This document shows, piece by piece, positions 8,193-17,594 of a stretch of 64,000 bases of DNA. The DNA lies in the NCBI GenBank assembly GCA_934675165.1, contig CAKUPP010000003.1, positions 1-64,000 on the forward strand. Direction: 5' to 3'. Within the stretch, counting starts at the first letter, position 1. Each line of letters begins with the position of its first letter. Origin of the DNA: an uncultured Eubacteriales bacterium (GTDB lineage: Bacteria; Bacillota; Clostridia; Oscillospirales; Acutalibacteraceae). The position numbers and the translations under genes were made by a program. Under the pieces are notes generated by a model. That model was given only the letters and a program-made list of their open reading frames with translations, was not told where the DNA came from and searched no databases.

Positions 8193-9204
8193 TTACATTT
8201 ATCAGCTGGTAAGTCCTGGGGTTTTTTCTGTAAAATATGAGGATATCGATGTGAGTGATGAAGTCATAGTAAAGCCCGCATATATGGCGATTTGTCACGC
8301 TGATCAACGTTATTACCGAGGTCAGCGTGAAGCCGATAAGTTAAAATCAAAGTTGCCGATGGCACTTATCCATGAGTGTGTCGGCAAAGTTTTATATGAT
8401 CCTACTCAAAAGTACAAACATGGTCAAAAAGTTGTCATTATTCCTAATGTAAAGGCTTCTGTTGAAGATGATGAAATATATGAAAATTATCAAAAAGGTT
8501 CAGCTTTTTTGTCTAGTGGCAAAGATGGTTTTATGCGTGAATTTGTTAATGTTCCTTCGGACAGGGTAGTACCAATAAGTGATAACACACCTGAAAAATT
8601 GGCTGCTATTTGTGAATTTATAAGTGTTGGTGTTCATGCAGTTGGTAGACTTGCTAAAATTGCGCATGGGCACAGAAACAAGATAGCTATTTGGGGTGAC
8701 GGAAGTCTTGCGTATGTTGTTGCTTGTGTAATAAAAGAAATTTTTCCACATATCCACCTTACGGTTGTGGGGAGAGATAGTTTTAAACTTTCTCAATTTT
8801 TGTTTGTAAACGAAACGTATTTATCTGATAATTTACCAAAGGACTTTGAAATAGATCATGCTTTTGAATGCGCTGGTGGAGCAGGAAGCTTTTATGCGAT
8901 CGATGATATTATAAAATATATAAATCCACAAGGCAGTGTTGTTTTGATGGGTGTAAGTGAAAATAAAGTTGCAATAAACACTAGGGACGTGTTGGAAAAA
9001 GGTTTAACGTTAATTGGTTCTAGCCGTTCAGGAAGAATAGATTTTGAAAAAGCAGTAAATCTTCTTTCAAAGGAAAGCTTTCAAAAACGTATTAGTAGAA
9101 TAATTTATGAAGATAACAAAGTCAGTTGTACCGCAGATATTCATAGAGTTTTTGAAACAGATGTTGCTACTCCATTTAAAACTGTTTTTGAATGGAATTT
9201 ATAA
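8185..9204 (+). CDS. tarJ: ribulose-5-phosphate reductase (TarJ-type alcohol dehydrogenase)
   Basis: This 339-residue medium-chain dehydrogenase shows CHADQRYYRGQR and LIHECVGKVLYDPT, the zinc-site region of the TarJ family, KHGQKVVIIPN, a nucleotide-binding part (IAIWGDGSLAYVVA) and a conserved end (VLMGVSENK). TarJ reduces D-ribulose-5-phosphate to ribitol-5-phosphate with NADPH, the substrate of TarI. The GTG start at 8185 overlaps the end of tarI and has GGAGG at 8172-8176 with an 8-base spacer, a mark of translational coupling. Together tarI and tarJ point to ribitol-phosphate in a teichoic acid or capsule. Confidence 0.87.
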   Translation: MINYIYQLVSPGVFSVKYEDIDVSDEVIVKPAYMAICHADQRYYRGQREADKLKSKLPMALIHECVGKVLYDPTQKYKHGQKVVIIPNVKASVEDDEIYENYQKGSAFLSSGKDGFMREFVNVPSDRVVPISDNTPEKLAAICEFISVGVHAVGRLAKIAHGHRNKIAIWGDGSLAYVVACVIKEIFPHIHLTVVGRDSFKLSQFLFVNETYLSDNLPKDFEIDHAFECAGGAGSFYAIDDIIKYINPQGSVVLMGVSENKVAINTRDVLEKGLTLIGSSRSGRIDFEKAVNLLSKESFQKRISRIIYEDNKVSCTADIHRVFETDVATPFKTVFEWNL

Positions 9205-9229
9205 GTTACAAAATGTTGAATAATTGTCG

Positions 9230-9258
9230 TAGACAAGTGGTACACTTAGTGATATAAT
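9230..9258 (+). promoter_or_regulatory. predicted sigma-A promoter
   Basis: TAGACA (9230-9235) and TATAAT (9253-9258) are 17 bases apart, about 100 bases upstream of the polymerase-like gene at 9360. This suggests that the second polysaccharide and cell-wall block has its own promoter. Confidence 0.55.
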
Positions 9259-9359
9259 CAAAAATATGTGATTGAAGTGGTGCTTGGATTTTGGGTAAAA
9301 AATGTTAAGTATATATTTTAAAATATTAATGGTATAATTTGAGATGTAGGTGAAATTTA

Positions 9360-10748
9360 GTGAAAGAAATATTTTTGAAAAATAAATTTAGTGTGTTTAA
9401 AATAGCATATATGTCATTATTTTTGTTTGTTCTTATGGGAAGGTTTATAGGATTGTATTGGGTTATTCCCCATTGTGTAGATACAGCATTGTTTATGTTT
9501 TTAACATTATGTGCCCTTAGTATGGTAGCATTTGATTTATTTAGCGAAAAAAAACTTTTAAGAATTCCAAATATAAATTTTTTAATATTTTTCATTATTT
9601 CGTGTTGTATATCTTGCGTGATATATATCGGTTATGGTTGGGCAGATAATTTAAAGGCCCTTATGTCTATAGCTGTTAGTGTTTTTTTCCTTTATTCATA
9701 TACTGCGATTAATGGTATGGAAGATGTAAAAAAATTGATTGTATTTCTTCAAAAAATTCTTATTCTATTTTGGATGATTTTTGCAGTAGGTTCCTTAGTC
9801 ACTTTTGTAATGCAGTACAGCAATGTTTTTTATATGCATGGTACTCGTATAATAGTGGGGTGTATTGAAAATAGATTATTTGGATTATTTTCTGATCCCA
9901 ATTATGCTTCTGTAATTTCTATTATAACCATGGTTTTTTCAGTTGCTATTTTAAATTATCAAAATCAAAGCAATTTTATTAGAATTGTTTGCATAATTAA
10001 TTTGTTTGTGCAGTTTTGTTATTTAGTTTTGGGTGCATCACGTACTGGAGAAGTATGTTTTATAGCTGTTCTTTTGATGTCCGGTTTTGTTTATAGTTAT
10101 AAGATCAATCCGAGTAAAAAATTTAGTTGTTTGATGTTTAGGATTTTAGCTTTGGTTTGTCTTTGCATTTCAGTTCATTTTTTTATTGAGTATATAAGAA
10201 TATTGTTTTCATATGTACCGTCAATATTTGAAGGCGCTGGGAGATCCGGAATGAATCTCCATCAGATATCAATGGAACGTCCTGATGTGGCAGAGAGTAC
10301 TGATATTTCTAATTTGAGATTTAAAATATGGAGTAGTGCAATTGATATATTCAAAACAACATGGCTTTTTGGTGCATCTCCAAGGAATGCACTAAAGTAT
10401 GCTGGTGATGTTTTGCCAGATGCTTTTATTGCCAAAAGAAATTATGATGCTCATAATTTTTACGTTGCAATAGCACTTTATACTGGAGTATCAGGAATTA
10501 TATGTTTGGGTACATTTTTGATTAAGAGTGCAGTAAAGATGATTAAGTATTATATCGTTAACAAATTTCAAATCAATGATACTTTTTTTAACTCCCTTGT
10601 AGTTTCTACTATGTGTATAGCTGTTTCGGGTATGTTTTTATCGGAAATTTTGTTTATAACTACAGTTGGGTCATTTTTGTTTTGGCTTTTTTTGGGATAT
10701 ATATCGAGTGAGGTAAAAGGAAAAACAGTGATTGGTGAGGAAAAATAA
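9360..10748 (+). CDS. O-antigen ligase/polymerase-like membrane protein (Wzy type)
   Basis: This 462-residue protein is almost wholly hydrophobic, with about 10 to 12 predicted membrane segments. One large polar loop at about 280-350 holds RSGMNLHQISMERPD and LRFKIWSSAIDIFK. Topology, loop position and NRLFGLFSDPNYAS fit the Wzy/WaaL family, which polymerises or ligates lipid-linked sugar repeats outside the membrane. Its neighbour three bases downstream is a flippase, which supports a Wzx/Wzy pathway. Sequence in this family is poorly conserved, so polymerase and ligase cannot be told apart. The start is a GTG with a weak AGGTG site. Confidence 0.7.
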   Translation: MKEIFLKNKFSVFKIAYMSLFLFVLMGRFIGLYWVIPHCVDTALFMFLTLCALSMVAFDLFSEKKLLRIPNINFLIFFIISCCISCVIYIGYGWADNLKALMSIAVSVFFLYSYTAINGMEDVKKLIVFLQKILILFWMIFAVGSLVTFVMQYSNVFYMHGTRIIVGCIENRLFGLFSDPNYASVISIITMVFSVAILNYQNQSNFIRIVCIINLFVQFCYLVLGASRTGEVCFIAVLLMSGFVYSYKINPSKKFSCLMFRILALVCLCISVHFFIEYIRILFSYVPSIFEGAGRSGMNLHQISMERPDVAESTDISNLRFKIWSSAIDIFKTTWLFGASPRNALKYAGDVLPDAFIAKRNYDAHNFYVAIALYTGVSGIICLGTFLIKSAVKMIKYYIVNKFQINDTFFNSLVVSTMCIAVSGMFLSEILFITTVGSFLFWLFLGYISSEVKGKTVIGEEK

Positions 10749-10751
10749 GTT

Positions 10752-12341
10752 ATGAGAACAAAAAATTCACTGATAAATATAGCAATAAGTATGTTATCTT
10801 ATGGAATAATAACAGTGGGCACTTTCTTTACGCGAAAAATTTTCACGGAAGTTTTGGGGCTCGAGATTGTTGCAATAGACAGTAATTTTTCTAAAGTTGT
10901 TGCAGCGCTTGCTATAGTGGAATTAGGCCTTGGAGTAGGGATAGTATATAAACTATACAAACCTATTTTGAACAAAGATTGGGATAAGGTAGCTGTAATT
11001 TTGTGTTTTCTCAGGAAGTGCTACGTTATTATAGCTGCAGCTGTATTGGGCTTGGGACTGTGTTCGGCGTACTTTGTTACCAATTTTATCAGATGCCATT
11101 TTTCTAAAATTTGGTTAATGAGCATGTTTATTTTGTATGTTTTAGATACGCTGGCTTCATATTTGTACGCTCATAAACGTGCTATGTTTGTTGCGGATCA
11201 AAAAAATTATGCCAATAATATTATTCATACAATTATGCAGATAGTATTATTTATATCTCAGTTTATAGTTTTAAAGACTACAGGTTCGTTAGAATGGTTT
11301 TTAATTTATAAAATAATTTCACGTGTTTGTGAGAATGTTATCATATCATGTAGATTTAATAAAAGGTATAAATTTATAAATTTAAAAATAAAATCAGGCA
11401 TGTCTGCTGTTGAAAAAAAAGATTTGTTCAAAAATATGAATGCGTTACTTTTGCATAAGATAGCAAGTTTTGGGACCACAACAGTTTCGAGTTTAATAGT
11501 TTTGGATAGTTTCGGGATGAAATGTTCTGGTAAATACGGGAATTACGATATGGTTATAATGGGCATTTCTACTATTACCAGTGAAATTTTTAATGGTATA
11601 ATAGCGAGTTTTGGTAATCTTTTGAGTGCATCCACGCGTAAAAAAGTTTATGAAAATTTTAGTATATTATATTTTGTTAATTATTTAATGTATTCTTATA
11701 TAATAAGTTCCTTTATATGTTTAATAACACCTTTTGTATCGTGTTGGACTGGGAAAGATTCAACGCTTGGAATAATTACGGCAACATTTATGGCTGCATA
11801 TTTGTATGTTTATGGTATGAGGCAGTCAATAGTGATGGTAAAGACAAGTGCGGGTATATACAATCAAGATAAATATATGGTGCTATTTGGATTTTTTATA
11901 ACGTTTGTATCGTCGTTTGTGTTGGTAAAACCTTTTGGAATTCCTGGAGTCATGATTGGTAACATTATAGGAATTATGCTTGTACCATATTGGGTTCAAC
12001 CATATTTGGTTTATGAAGAAATATTTAAAGTGAAAGTATCTGCTTATCATCTTAAATTTGTTTTGTATACGGTACTTACGGGTTTATATAGTTTTGTGTG
12101 TTATCAAGTTTGTGGAAAGATTCGTGATATGGGTATAGATTATTCTCTGTCACACAAGATATCATCTACTATAAATAGTACACCGGACAAATGCATATTT
12201 GTTTCTGAAATGATTATTAATTTTATTGTGTGTTTAATCATCCCTAATGTTATGAATTTAATAATTTTTTGCAAAACAAAAGAATTTAAAGAGCTGTATT
12301 CATACGTTAAGTATTTTGTAAAGAAAAAGAAAAGTAAATGA
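10752..12341 (+). CDS. polysaccharide flippase-like membrane protein (Wzx/MATE-like)
   Basis: This 529-residue protein has about 12 to 14 hydrophobic segments spread over its whole length and starts with a short basic stretch (MRTKNSLINIAISMLSYG) typical of the Wzx/PST flippases of the MOP superfamily. The motif FTRKIFTEVLGLEIVAIDSN follows, as in family members from Firmicutes. It should move lipid-linked oligosaccharide across the cytoplasmic membrane for the polymerase-like gene located three bases upstream. The two genes are surely co-transcribed. The next gene starts 16 bases downstream. Confidence 0.75.
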   Translation: MRTKNSLINIAISMLSYGIITVGTFFTRKIFTEVLGLEIVAIDSNFSKVVAALAIVELGLGVGIVYKLYKPILNKDWDKVAVILCFLRKCYVIIAAAVLGLGLCSAYFVTNFIRCHFSKIWLMSMFILYVLDTLASYLYAHKRAMFVADQKNYANNIIHTIMQIVLFISQFIVLKTTGSLEWFLIYKIISRVCENVIISCRFNKRYKFINLKIKSGMSAVEKKDLFKNMNALLLHKIASFGTTTVSSLIVLDSFGMKCSGKYGNYDMVIMGISTITSEIFNGIIASFGNLLSASTRKKVYENFSILYFVNYLMYSYIISSFICLITPFVSCWTGKDSTLGIITATFMAAYLYVYGMRQSIVMVKTSAGIYNQDKYMVLFGFFITFVSSFVLVKPFGIPGVMIGNIIGIMLVPYWVQPYLVYEEIFKVKVSAYHLKFVLYTVLTGLYSFVCYQVCGKIRDMGIDYSLSHKISSTINSTPDKCIFVSEMIINFIVCLIIPNVMNLIIFCKTKEFKELYSYVKYFVKKKKSK

Positions 12342-12357
12342 GGAGATGAGTTGAAGT

Positions 12358-14013
12358 TTGAATATATTTTTTTCTTTAGCTGTATATTCAATTCAAATAA
12401 TACTTCCTTTTTTGGGCGTTTTAGTGGTTTATTGTTGTTTTAAGTCATTATTTTCCAATTTAAGTATTAAGCGTCCATTTGTCGTTTTGTTCAATAAAAG
12501 TACAAAAGAAAAAATTCCGATAACATATTGGGAAAATTCTATAGGGAGAGATAAACATTGTGACGTTATTGTAAATAGTCCTTCAGCGTCACGTGACCAT
12601 GCAGTTTTTTATAGAAGAGATCAAGGCTGGTTTATTTCGGACACAAATTCAAAAGGAGGAATTTTTTTAAACGGTAAGCCTCTTAAATCTGATGAAAAAG
12701 TTTACATAGGCGACGTAATTCAAATAGGTGGTATGAATTATGAGCTATATAAATCTGATACATATTGTGAATCCAGAGAAAAAGAAAAATTTTTACCTAA
12801 AAAAAATTTTTTTGCTGGAGCATCACTGTTATTTGTAGTTAGTTTGTTTCATTTTTTGGGATTTGCTCAGCTATGTTTCTCAGGAACTTCATTTGACTAC
12901 AGACCAGCTCTTATATTTTCAGTTTTATTTGGATTTTCATGGATATGTTATTTTGTTAATAAATATGGATTTCGCAGAAAAAATTTTGAAATAGAGGCAT
13001 TGGGAATTTTTTTAAGCGGGATAGGTATAATAACGTGTTGTAGTGCAGATGTATATCAGGCATATGTTCAAACTGCAGCGCTTATAGCCGGGATAATTTT
13101 TTATGAAATAATTTTAATGCTTATAAAAGACCCAGACATTGCTATGAAATTTAGGCCATATATAGCTGCAATTGCAATATTATTATTAATCTTTAATCTT
13201 GTTTTTGGAAAAGTAAAAAACGGTTCACAAAATTGGATAATGTTAGGTCCGGTTTCCTTTCAACCATCCGAATTTGTTAAAGTAGCATTTGTTTTTTATG
13301 GTACATCTACTTTAAAGGGAATTCAAATGACTAAAAATTTAACAGCGTTTATAATCTTTTCTGCACTGTGTATGGGCGCTTTATTTTTGATGGGAGATTT
13401 TGGGACAGCGTGTGTGTTTTTTGTAACTTTTATATTGATATCGTTTATGCGATCTGGAAGTATTAGAACCGTGTTTCTTACATGTACTGCGGCTACTTTG
13501 GGATTAGGTTTAATACTTAAGTTTAAGCCGTACATAGTTTCAAGATTTTCAGCATGGAGGCATGTTTGGGAACATGTTAACGATACAGGGTATCAACAAA
13601 CACGAGTCTTGACCTACAGTGCAAGCGGGGGGTTGTTTGGAATGGGTTTAGGTAAAGGATGCTTAAAATATGTTTTTGCAGCGCCGAGCGATTTGGTTTT
13701 TGGCATGTTGGTTGAAGAATGGGGTTTGTTTTTGGGACTGCTTGTTTTATTTTCTTTGGTGCTTCTTGGTGTTTATGCAAGGAGCGCAAGTATTAGAAGT
13801 CGTTCATGTTTTTACTCCATAATATCGTGTTGTGGTGCGGGAATGTTAGTTTTTCAGATGATGCTTAATGTTTTTGGCGTGGTGGATATTTTCCCTTTAA
13901 CAGGTGTTACGCTTCCGTTTATAAGTTTAGGTGGCTCAAGTTTAGTTTCAGTGTGGGGTATTTTGGCATTTATAAAAGCATCTGATGAAAGAACGTACGG
14001 ATTGCGAAGATAA
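12358..14013 (+). CDS. FHA domain fused to FtsW/RodA/SpoVE-type glycan polymerase
   Basis: This 551-residue protein has an N-terminal membrane anchor (about 5-30), then an FHA domain at about 60-135 (SIGRDKHCDVIVNSPSASRD for phosphothreonine binding, LNGKPL), then SEDS-family membrane segments. SEDS motifs are GSQNWIMLGPVSFQPSEFVK, LMGDFGTACVF, GYQQTRVLTYSASGG and LPFISLGGSSLV. SEDS proteins polymerise peptidoglycan from lipid II and work with a class B PBP, and the next gene is such a PBP. The FHA part suggests control by Ser/Thr phosphorylation (inference). The start is a TTG at 12358. An in-frame stop lies 6 bases before it, and GGAG lies 12 bases upstream, so the N terminus is uncertain by a few residues. 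Confidence 0.85.
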   Translation: MNIFFSLAVYSIQIILPFLGVLVVYCCFKSLFSNLSIKRPFVVLFNKSTKEKIPITYWENSIGRDKHCDVIVNSPSASRDHAVFYRRDQGWFISDTNSKGGIFLNGKPLKSDEKVYIGDVIQIGGMNYELYKSDTYCESREKEKFLPKKNFFAGASLLFVVSLFHFLGFAQLCFSGTSFDYRPALIFSVLFGFSWICYFVNKYGFRRKNFEIEALGIFLSGIGIITCCSADVYQAYVQTAALIAGIIFYEIILMLIKDPDIAMKFRPYIAAIAILLLIFNLVFGKVKNGSQNWIMLGPVSFQPSEFVKVAFVFYGTSTLKGIQMTKNLTAFIIFSALCMGALFLMGDFGTACVFFVTFILISFMRSGSIRTVFLTCTAATLGLGLILKFKPYIVSRFSAWRHVWEHVNDTGYQQTRVLTYSASGGLFGMGLGKGCLKYVFAAPSDLVFGMLVEEWGLFLGLLVLFSLVLLGVYARSASIRSRSCFYSIISCCGAGMLVFQMMLNVFGVVDIFPLTGVTLPFISLGGSSLVSVWGILAFIKASDERTYGLRR

Positions 14014-14046
14014 AGATTTGTAACTTTGTGTTGTGGGAGGGTAAAT

Positions 14047-15444
14047 ATGCACAATACTAAAATAAGATCTCTTATACTGTATTTACTAATAGCATTATTT
14101 TTAGTCGGTATTGGATTTTTTGTTTATGAATTTGCGGCTCAATCTTACAAGTGGGCTTTTTCTCCAATAAATCGTCACCTTTCTGAAGGGAAAATGTCTG
14201 GTGGAAAAATTGTTGATATTTGTGATGAAGTTTTAGCTCAAACTGTTGAAGGTAAGAGAGTATACAGTGAAAACGAAGATGTGAGAAAAGCTATGCTTCA
14301 TATTGTTGGTGATGGTTCTGTTTTAATACCTACATCGGTACAAAGTCGTTTTAGTGGTGAATTGTTTGGGTATAATCCCATAACTGGTTTTGGTGCTCCA
14401 GGAATTTTTGAAATGAATCAAAATGTAAAAATTACATTAGATAGCAAACTATGTGCGAATGTGTCAAAGAGTTTCAAAGATAAAAAAGGCGCAGCTGTAG
14501 CGTATAATTATCTTAGTGGAGAAGTTTTGTGTATGGTGAGTTTGCCTACTTATGATATAAATAATCGTCCTAGCTTTTCTGAACTTTCAGGCGAAAAATA
14601 TGAAGGAGCCTATATAAACAGAGTAATTTCTTCTTCTTATACTCCTGGATCTATTTTTAAAATATTTACAACGATAGCTGGTCTTGATTTAGTAAAGAAC
14701 ATAAAGTCTAGAGTTTTTGAATGTAATAAAACCAAAATTATTGATGGAGAAAAGATTGTATGCATGTCTTCACACGGAAAAATAAATCTCAAAGAAGCGT
14801 TATCTAAGTCATGTGACATAGTTTTTGGAGATATTGCAATAGAACTTGGCCCTGAACTTATGAAAAGTGAAATGAAAAAATTAGGGCTAAATGGCGGAAG
14901 CACAATTGATGGAATAGAGTTTTCTCATGGTAGTTATTTGATTGAAAATGCTTCAAAAGCTGATTTAGGGTGGTCAGGAATAGGGCAGCACAAAGATAAA
15001 GTTAATCCGCTTTTTATGGCTAAATTCATGAGTGCTATTGCAAATGATGGGAAGCCTAAAGAACCATTTTTTGTAAAATCAGTTTATTCAGATGGAGCTT
15101 CTGGTTTCTCTCGTACACATTCAGATTTTTTAGCACCTATCATGACATCAGAAGTGGCGGCCGATATTAAAGAAATGATGAGATATACTATGAAAAATAA
15201 TTACGGAGATTCTATGTTTGACCTGATACCCATGTGTGCCAAAACAGGTACTGCAGAAGTGGGAGAGGGAAAATTACCGCACGGTTGGATGGTGGGATTT
15301 TCTTATGATCGCTCTTTTCCAATAGCGTTTGCTGTGATTGTTGAGAACGGGAACTTTGGTATAAAATCTGCAGGACCTATAGCATCTTCAATGATTAAAC
15401 AACTTAAAAAAAATTTTTCTGATGGAAAATATAAGTTCAATTGA
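14047..15444 (+). CDS. class B penicillin-binding protein (PbpA/FtsI-like transpeptidase)
   Basis: This 465-residue protein has one N-terminal membrane helix (about 8-30) and a transpeptidase domain outside the cell. The active-site motif is TPGSIFK with Ser202, and KTGTAE starts at Lys399. The second motif, normally SxN, reads SCD at 255-257. The dimerisation region before the domain is short, as in the PbpA group that pairs with SEDS proteins. The start ATG at 14047 has GGGAGG with 6-base spacing. It follows the FHA-FtsW gene by 33 bases and probably cross-links the glycan that the partner makes. The Asn-to-Asp change at the SxN motif may alter beta-lactam binding. Confidence 0.87.
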   Translation: MHNTKIRSLILYLLIALFLVGIGFFVYEFAAQSYKWAFSPINRHLSEGKMSGGKIVDICDEVLAQTVEGKRVYSENEDVRKAMLHIVGDGSVLIPTSVQSRFSGELFGYNPITGFGAPGIFEMNQNVKITLDSKLCANVSKSFKDKKGAAVAYNYLSGEVLCMVSLPTYDINNRPSFSELSGEKYEGAYINRVISSSYTPGSIFKIFTTIAGLDLVKNIKSRVFECNKTKIIDGEKIVCMSSHGKINLKEALSKSCDIVFGDIAIELGPELMKSEMKKLGLNGGSTIDGIEFSHGSYLIENASKADLGWSGIGQHKDKVNPLFMAKFMSAIANDGKPKEPFFVKSVYSDGASGFSRTHSDFLAPIMTSEVAADIKEMMRYTMKNNYGDSMFDLIPMCAKTGTAEVGEGKLPHGWMVGFSYDRSFPIAFAVIVENGNFGIKSAGPIASSMIKQLKKNFSDGKYKFN

Positions 15445-15616
15445 ATTTTATCTTTTATTTGATACAAAATCTCGATTTGGCATTTATTTACATCTGTAAC
15501 ATTAACGTAAACACTTGAATATACTGATATTGAGAAATGTTTAAATATAAAAGTTAAAATAAATTATATTTAGAGTTATCTCAAAAAAAATGAAGTGTTT
15601 AAAGGAGGATTTATAC

Positions 15617-15982
15617 ATGTCTTGTGCATATGAAAAGCAGTATAAACCAGAAGTATGTCCGGCGCTCGGTTTTCAAGATGTTCTCGTTGGGGTTCCGGTG
15701 GAAATAAAACCATTTGCTCAAGTTGGCGAAGTTAAAACTGAGTGTATGGGTAAGCCTGTTATAAAGCGTGGTTCAATTGAATGCGAAGGTAAACCGAGAA
15801 AAACGTGTAAATTTGTAATAAATCAAAAAATTCGTGTGGAAGTTCCTGTGATTTTTGGTGCCAAAACAGAAGTTGGTGAAGCAAGTATTGATTGCAAACA
15901 TCATGGTATGCCATGTGGTTTGGAAAAAAAGATTTATGAAGAAACTTCAAAAGAGGATTATTTTAAAGGAATGGTAGTTTAA
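15617..15982 (+). CDS. hypothetical Cys-rich protein, strongly translated
   Basis: This 121-residue protein has nine Cys spread in short motifs (MSCAYEKQ, CPALGF, TECMGKP, IECEGKPRKTCKF, DCKHHGMPCGLEKK). No signal peptide is seen. The layout, with VGVPVEIKPFAQVGEVKTEC and then INQKIRVEVPVIFGAKTEVG, suggests two similar beta-rich halves. I recall hypothetical proteins of this pattern in Clostridia but no known role. A metal-binding or spore-coat-like structural role is a guess. AAAGGAGG (15600-15607) before the ATG at 15617 is near-perfect, and a strong terminator follows, so the gene is a single unit. Confidence 0.7.
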   Translation: MSCAYEKQYKPEVCPALGFQDVLVGVPVEIKPFAQVGEVKTECMGKPVIKRGSIECEGKPRKTCKFVINQKIRVEVPVIFGAKTEVGEASIDCKHHGMPCGLEKKIYEETSKEDYFKGMVV

Positions 15983-16020
15983 TTTTATTAAAATGTTGAT
16001 GTTAGATAAAATTATTTTTT

Positions 16021-16062
16021 AAAGCTGTTGCAAACGGTAGTCTGTTTGCAACAGCTTTTTTG
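16021..16062 (+). terminator. strong intrinsic terminator
   Basis: Bases 16021-16035 pair perfectly with 16044-16058 (15 base pairs, 8-base loop) and are followed by T residues. It ends the Cys-rich gene. Because of the A run on the other side it may also act for the minus-strand pseudogene. Confidence 0.85.
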
Positions 16063-16086
16063 TAAAAAATTTGTTAGTATAGTTTG

Positions 16087-17377
16087 TTAATTTAAATCTA
16101 TGATATCGTTTTTTATACAGTATATGGGGTAAAGTATGTGAGAGAAATAAAAATTGTAATCAGGTGATTCTATTGAAACATTAAATCTTTTTAGTTCTGG
16201 AAGTTCTAAGTGAGTATACATTATATCAAGATTACCAATATACTTTATTATATCTTTTAATGGCAGAGTTGTGTTGTTGTATCTCCAATTTTTTAACATG
16301 TGTAAACTTCCTTCGTCATCGCAGTCATTTTGCACACTATCTAAAAAATTGTCAAATCTTTCAGAAAATTTTTGAATTTCCGTAGTTCCCTGTTTGTACA
16401 TATATTTTATTAGGTTTTTGTTAACGTCATTTTTAAATTCTTGAATTTGTAGCAATGAAGTCATAGATTTGTTATTTGTAATTTTTTTAAACTCGGCATA
16501 AGTAATGGGTAACTCTTCAATTGATGCTGTAATGGATGCTTTTATATGATCGTCTTTTAAATTAAATGTATCTTCTGATGAGGTACATAAAATTGTAATC
16601 ATGTTTATTGCAGTGTCTATTTTGCTACTTTTTGAATTGTTTACTATAAGATGTAAGAGATCATTATATGAAAATTTTTTAGATTTCTCGTAGAATATTG
16701 CATTATTTTTTTGTCATAATAACTTCCTCCGCAAACATTCAATGCAGGTGCTAATATCTGTCTGTAATAATTTCTTTGCTCTTGTCCATAAACGTCATTA
16801 GGTGGGGGTGGGATTGGGAGTTCATTCACAAGCGCATCAAAAAATTTTTTTCTTGCACTCGTTAAAATATTATTACTTAAAGTTAAAATAGTTTCCTCTG
16901 CTTCTATTGATTCTTCTTCAGTCCAATTTTTTGATTTATCATCCCATATTTTTTTATCTGTTTGTTTAAATCATCTAAAGGTAAGTCTAAGCATTTCTCA
17001 AATGAATCTTCTTTAATTGAAATATTTTGGGCATCTGGAGTATATTTTTCCCAAAAATTATCTTGTATTAATGCTTGTTGTCTTTGTTGCACTTGGTGTC
17101 GTTGCTGTTCATTTAGTTGTCCTTGTTGCACTTGGTGTCTTTGCTGTTCATTTAGTTGTCCTTGTTGCACTTGGCGTCTTTGCTGTTCATTTAGTTGTCT
17201 TTGTTGTTCTTGCTGCCTTTACTGTTGTTCTTGTAACCTTTCTATATGGTTACGATTGTTTGCATTTATGTTGAGACGATTATTGCGGCCATGGTCATAA
17301 AATAGCCATGCTACGAATGCAATTTTTAATGTTATTACAGCTGCAGCGATACTTGATATTATTAATTTATATTTCAT
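16087..17377 (-). pseudogene. broken membrane-anchored Gln-rich protein
   Basis: On the minus strand an ATG at 17377, with GGAG 8 bases upstream, opens a protein with a hydrophobic segment (MKYKLIISSIAAAVITLK...) and then a Gln-rich, coiled-coil-like region. Codon 53 is TAA (17219-17221), inside the Gln run where CAA is expected. After the repeats the frame shifts in seven T (16949-16955) and again in seven T (16706-16712). The joined product would be about 430 residues, with PIPPPPNDVYGQEQRNYYRQ in the middle and an acidic C-terminal domain (16087-16602). The function is not recognised. Three lesions indicate a decaying gene, or slippage at homopolymers if the sequence is imperfect. Confidence 0.65.
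17081..17197 (-). repeat. three tandem 39-base repeats in Gln-rich gene
   Basis: Three units (17081-17119, 17120-17158, 17159-17197) each encode QLNEQQRxQVQQx on the minus strand, nearly identical at the DNA level. They form the Gln-rich coiled-coil-like part of the broken gene. Confidence 0.8.
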
Positions 17378-17527
17378 GATCTTTGCTCCATTTCAATATA
17401 AGCACATTGTAATTACATCATAACATAAAACCGTTTTAATGTAAATAATTATTTATACTAAATTTAAAAATAGTTGTAATTTTAAAAGTTTATGCTCTAT
17501 AAAAATAGTTATTCTTTATAAATTAAA

Positions 17528-17556
17528 TTGACATATTTATAAAATTGTGTAATAAT
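17528..17556 (+). promoter_or_regulatory. predicted sigma-A promoter
   Basis: TTGACA (17528-17533) is followed after 17 bases by AATAAT (17551-17556) and lies about 40 bases before the first LRR gene. Confidence 0.5.
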
Positions 17557-17594
17557 TTACGCATGATTATTTTTAGTGTGGGAGGGTAGTATGT

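Noticed and set aside
17017..17300. Plus-strand Cys/Val-rich repeat frames
   Set aside because: They are antisense to the Gln-rich tandem repeats of the minus-strand pseudogene. The 39-base period explains them.
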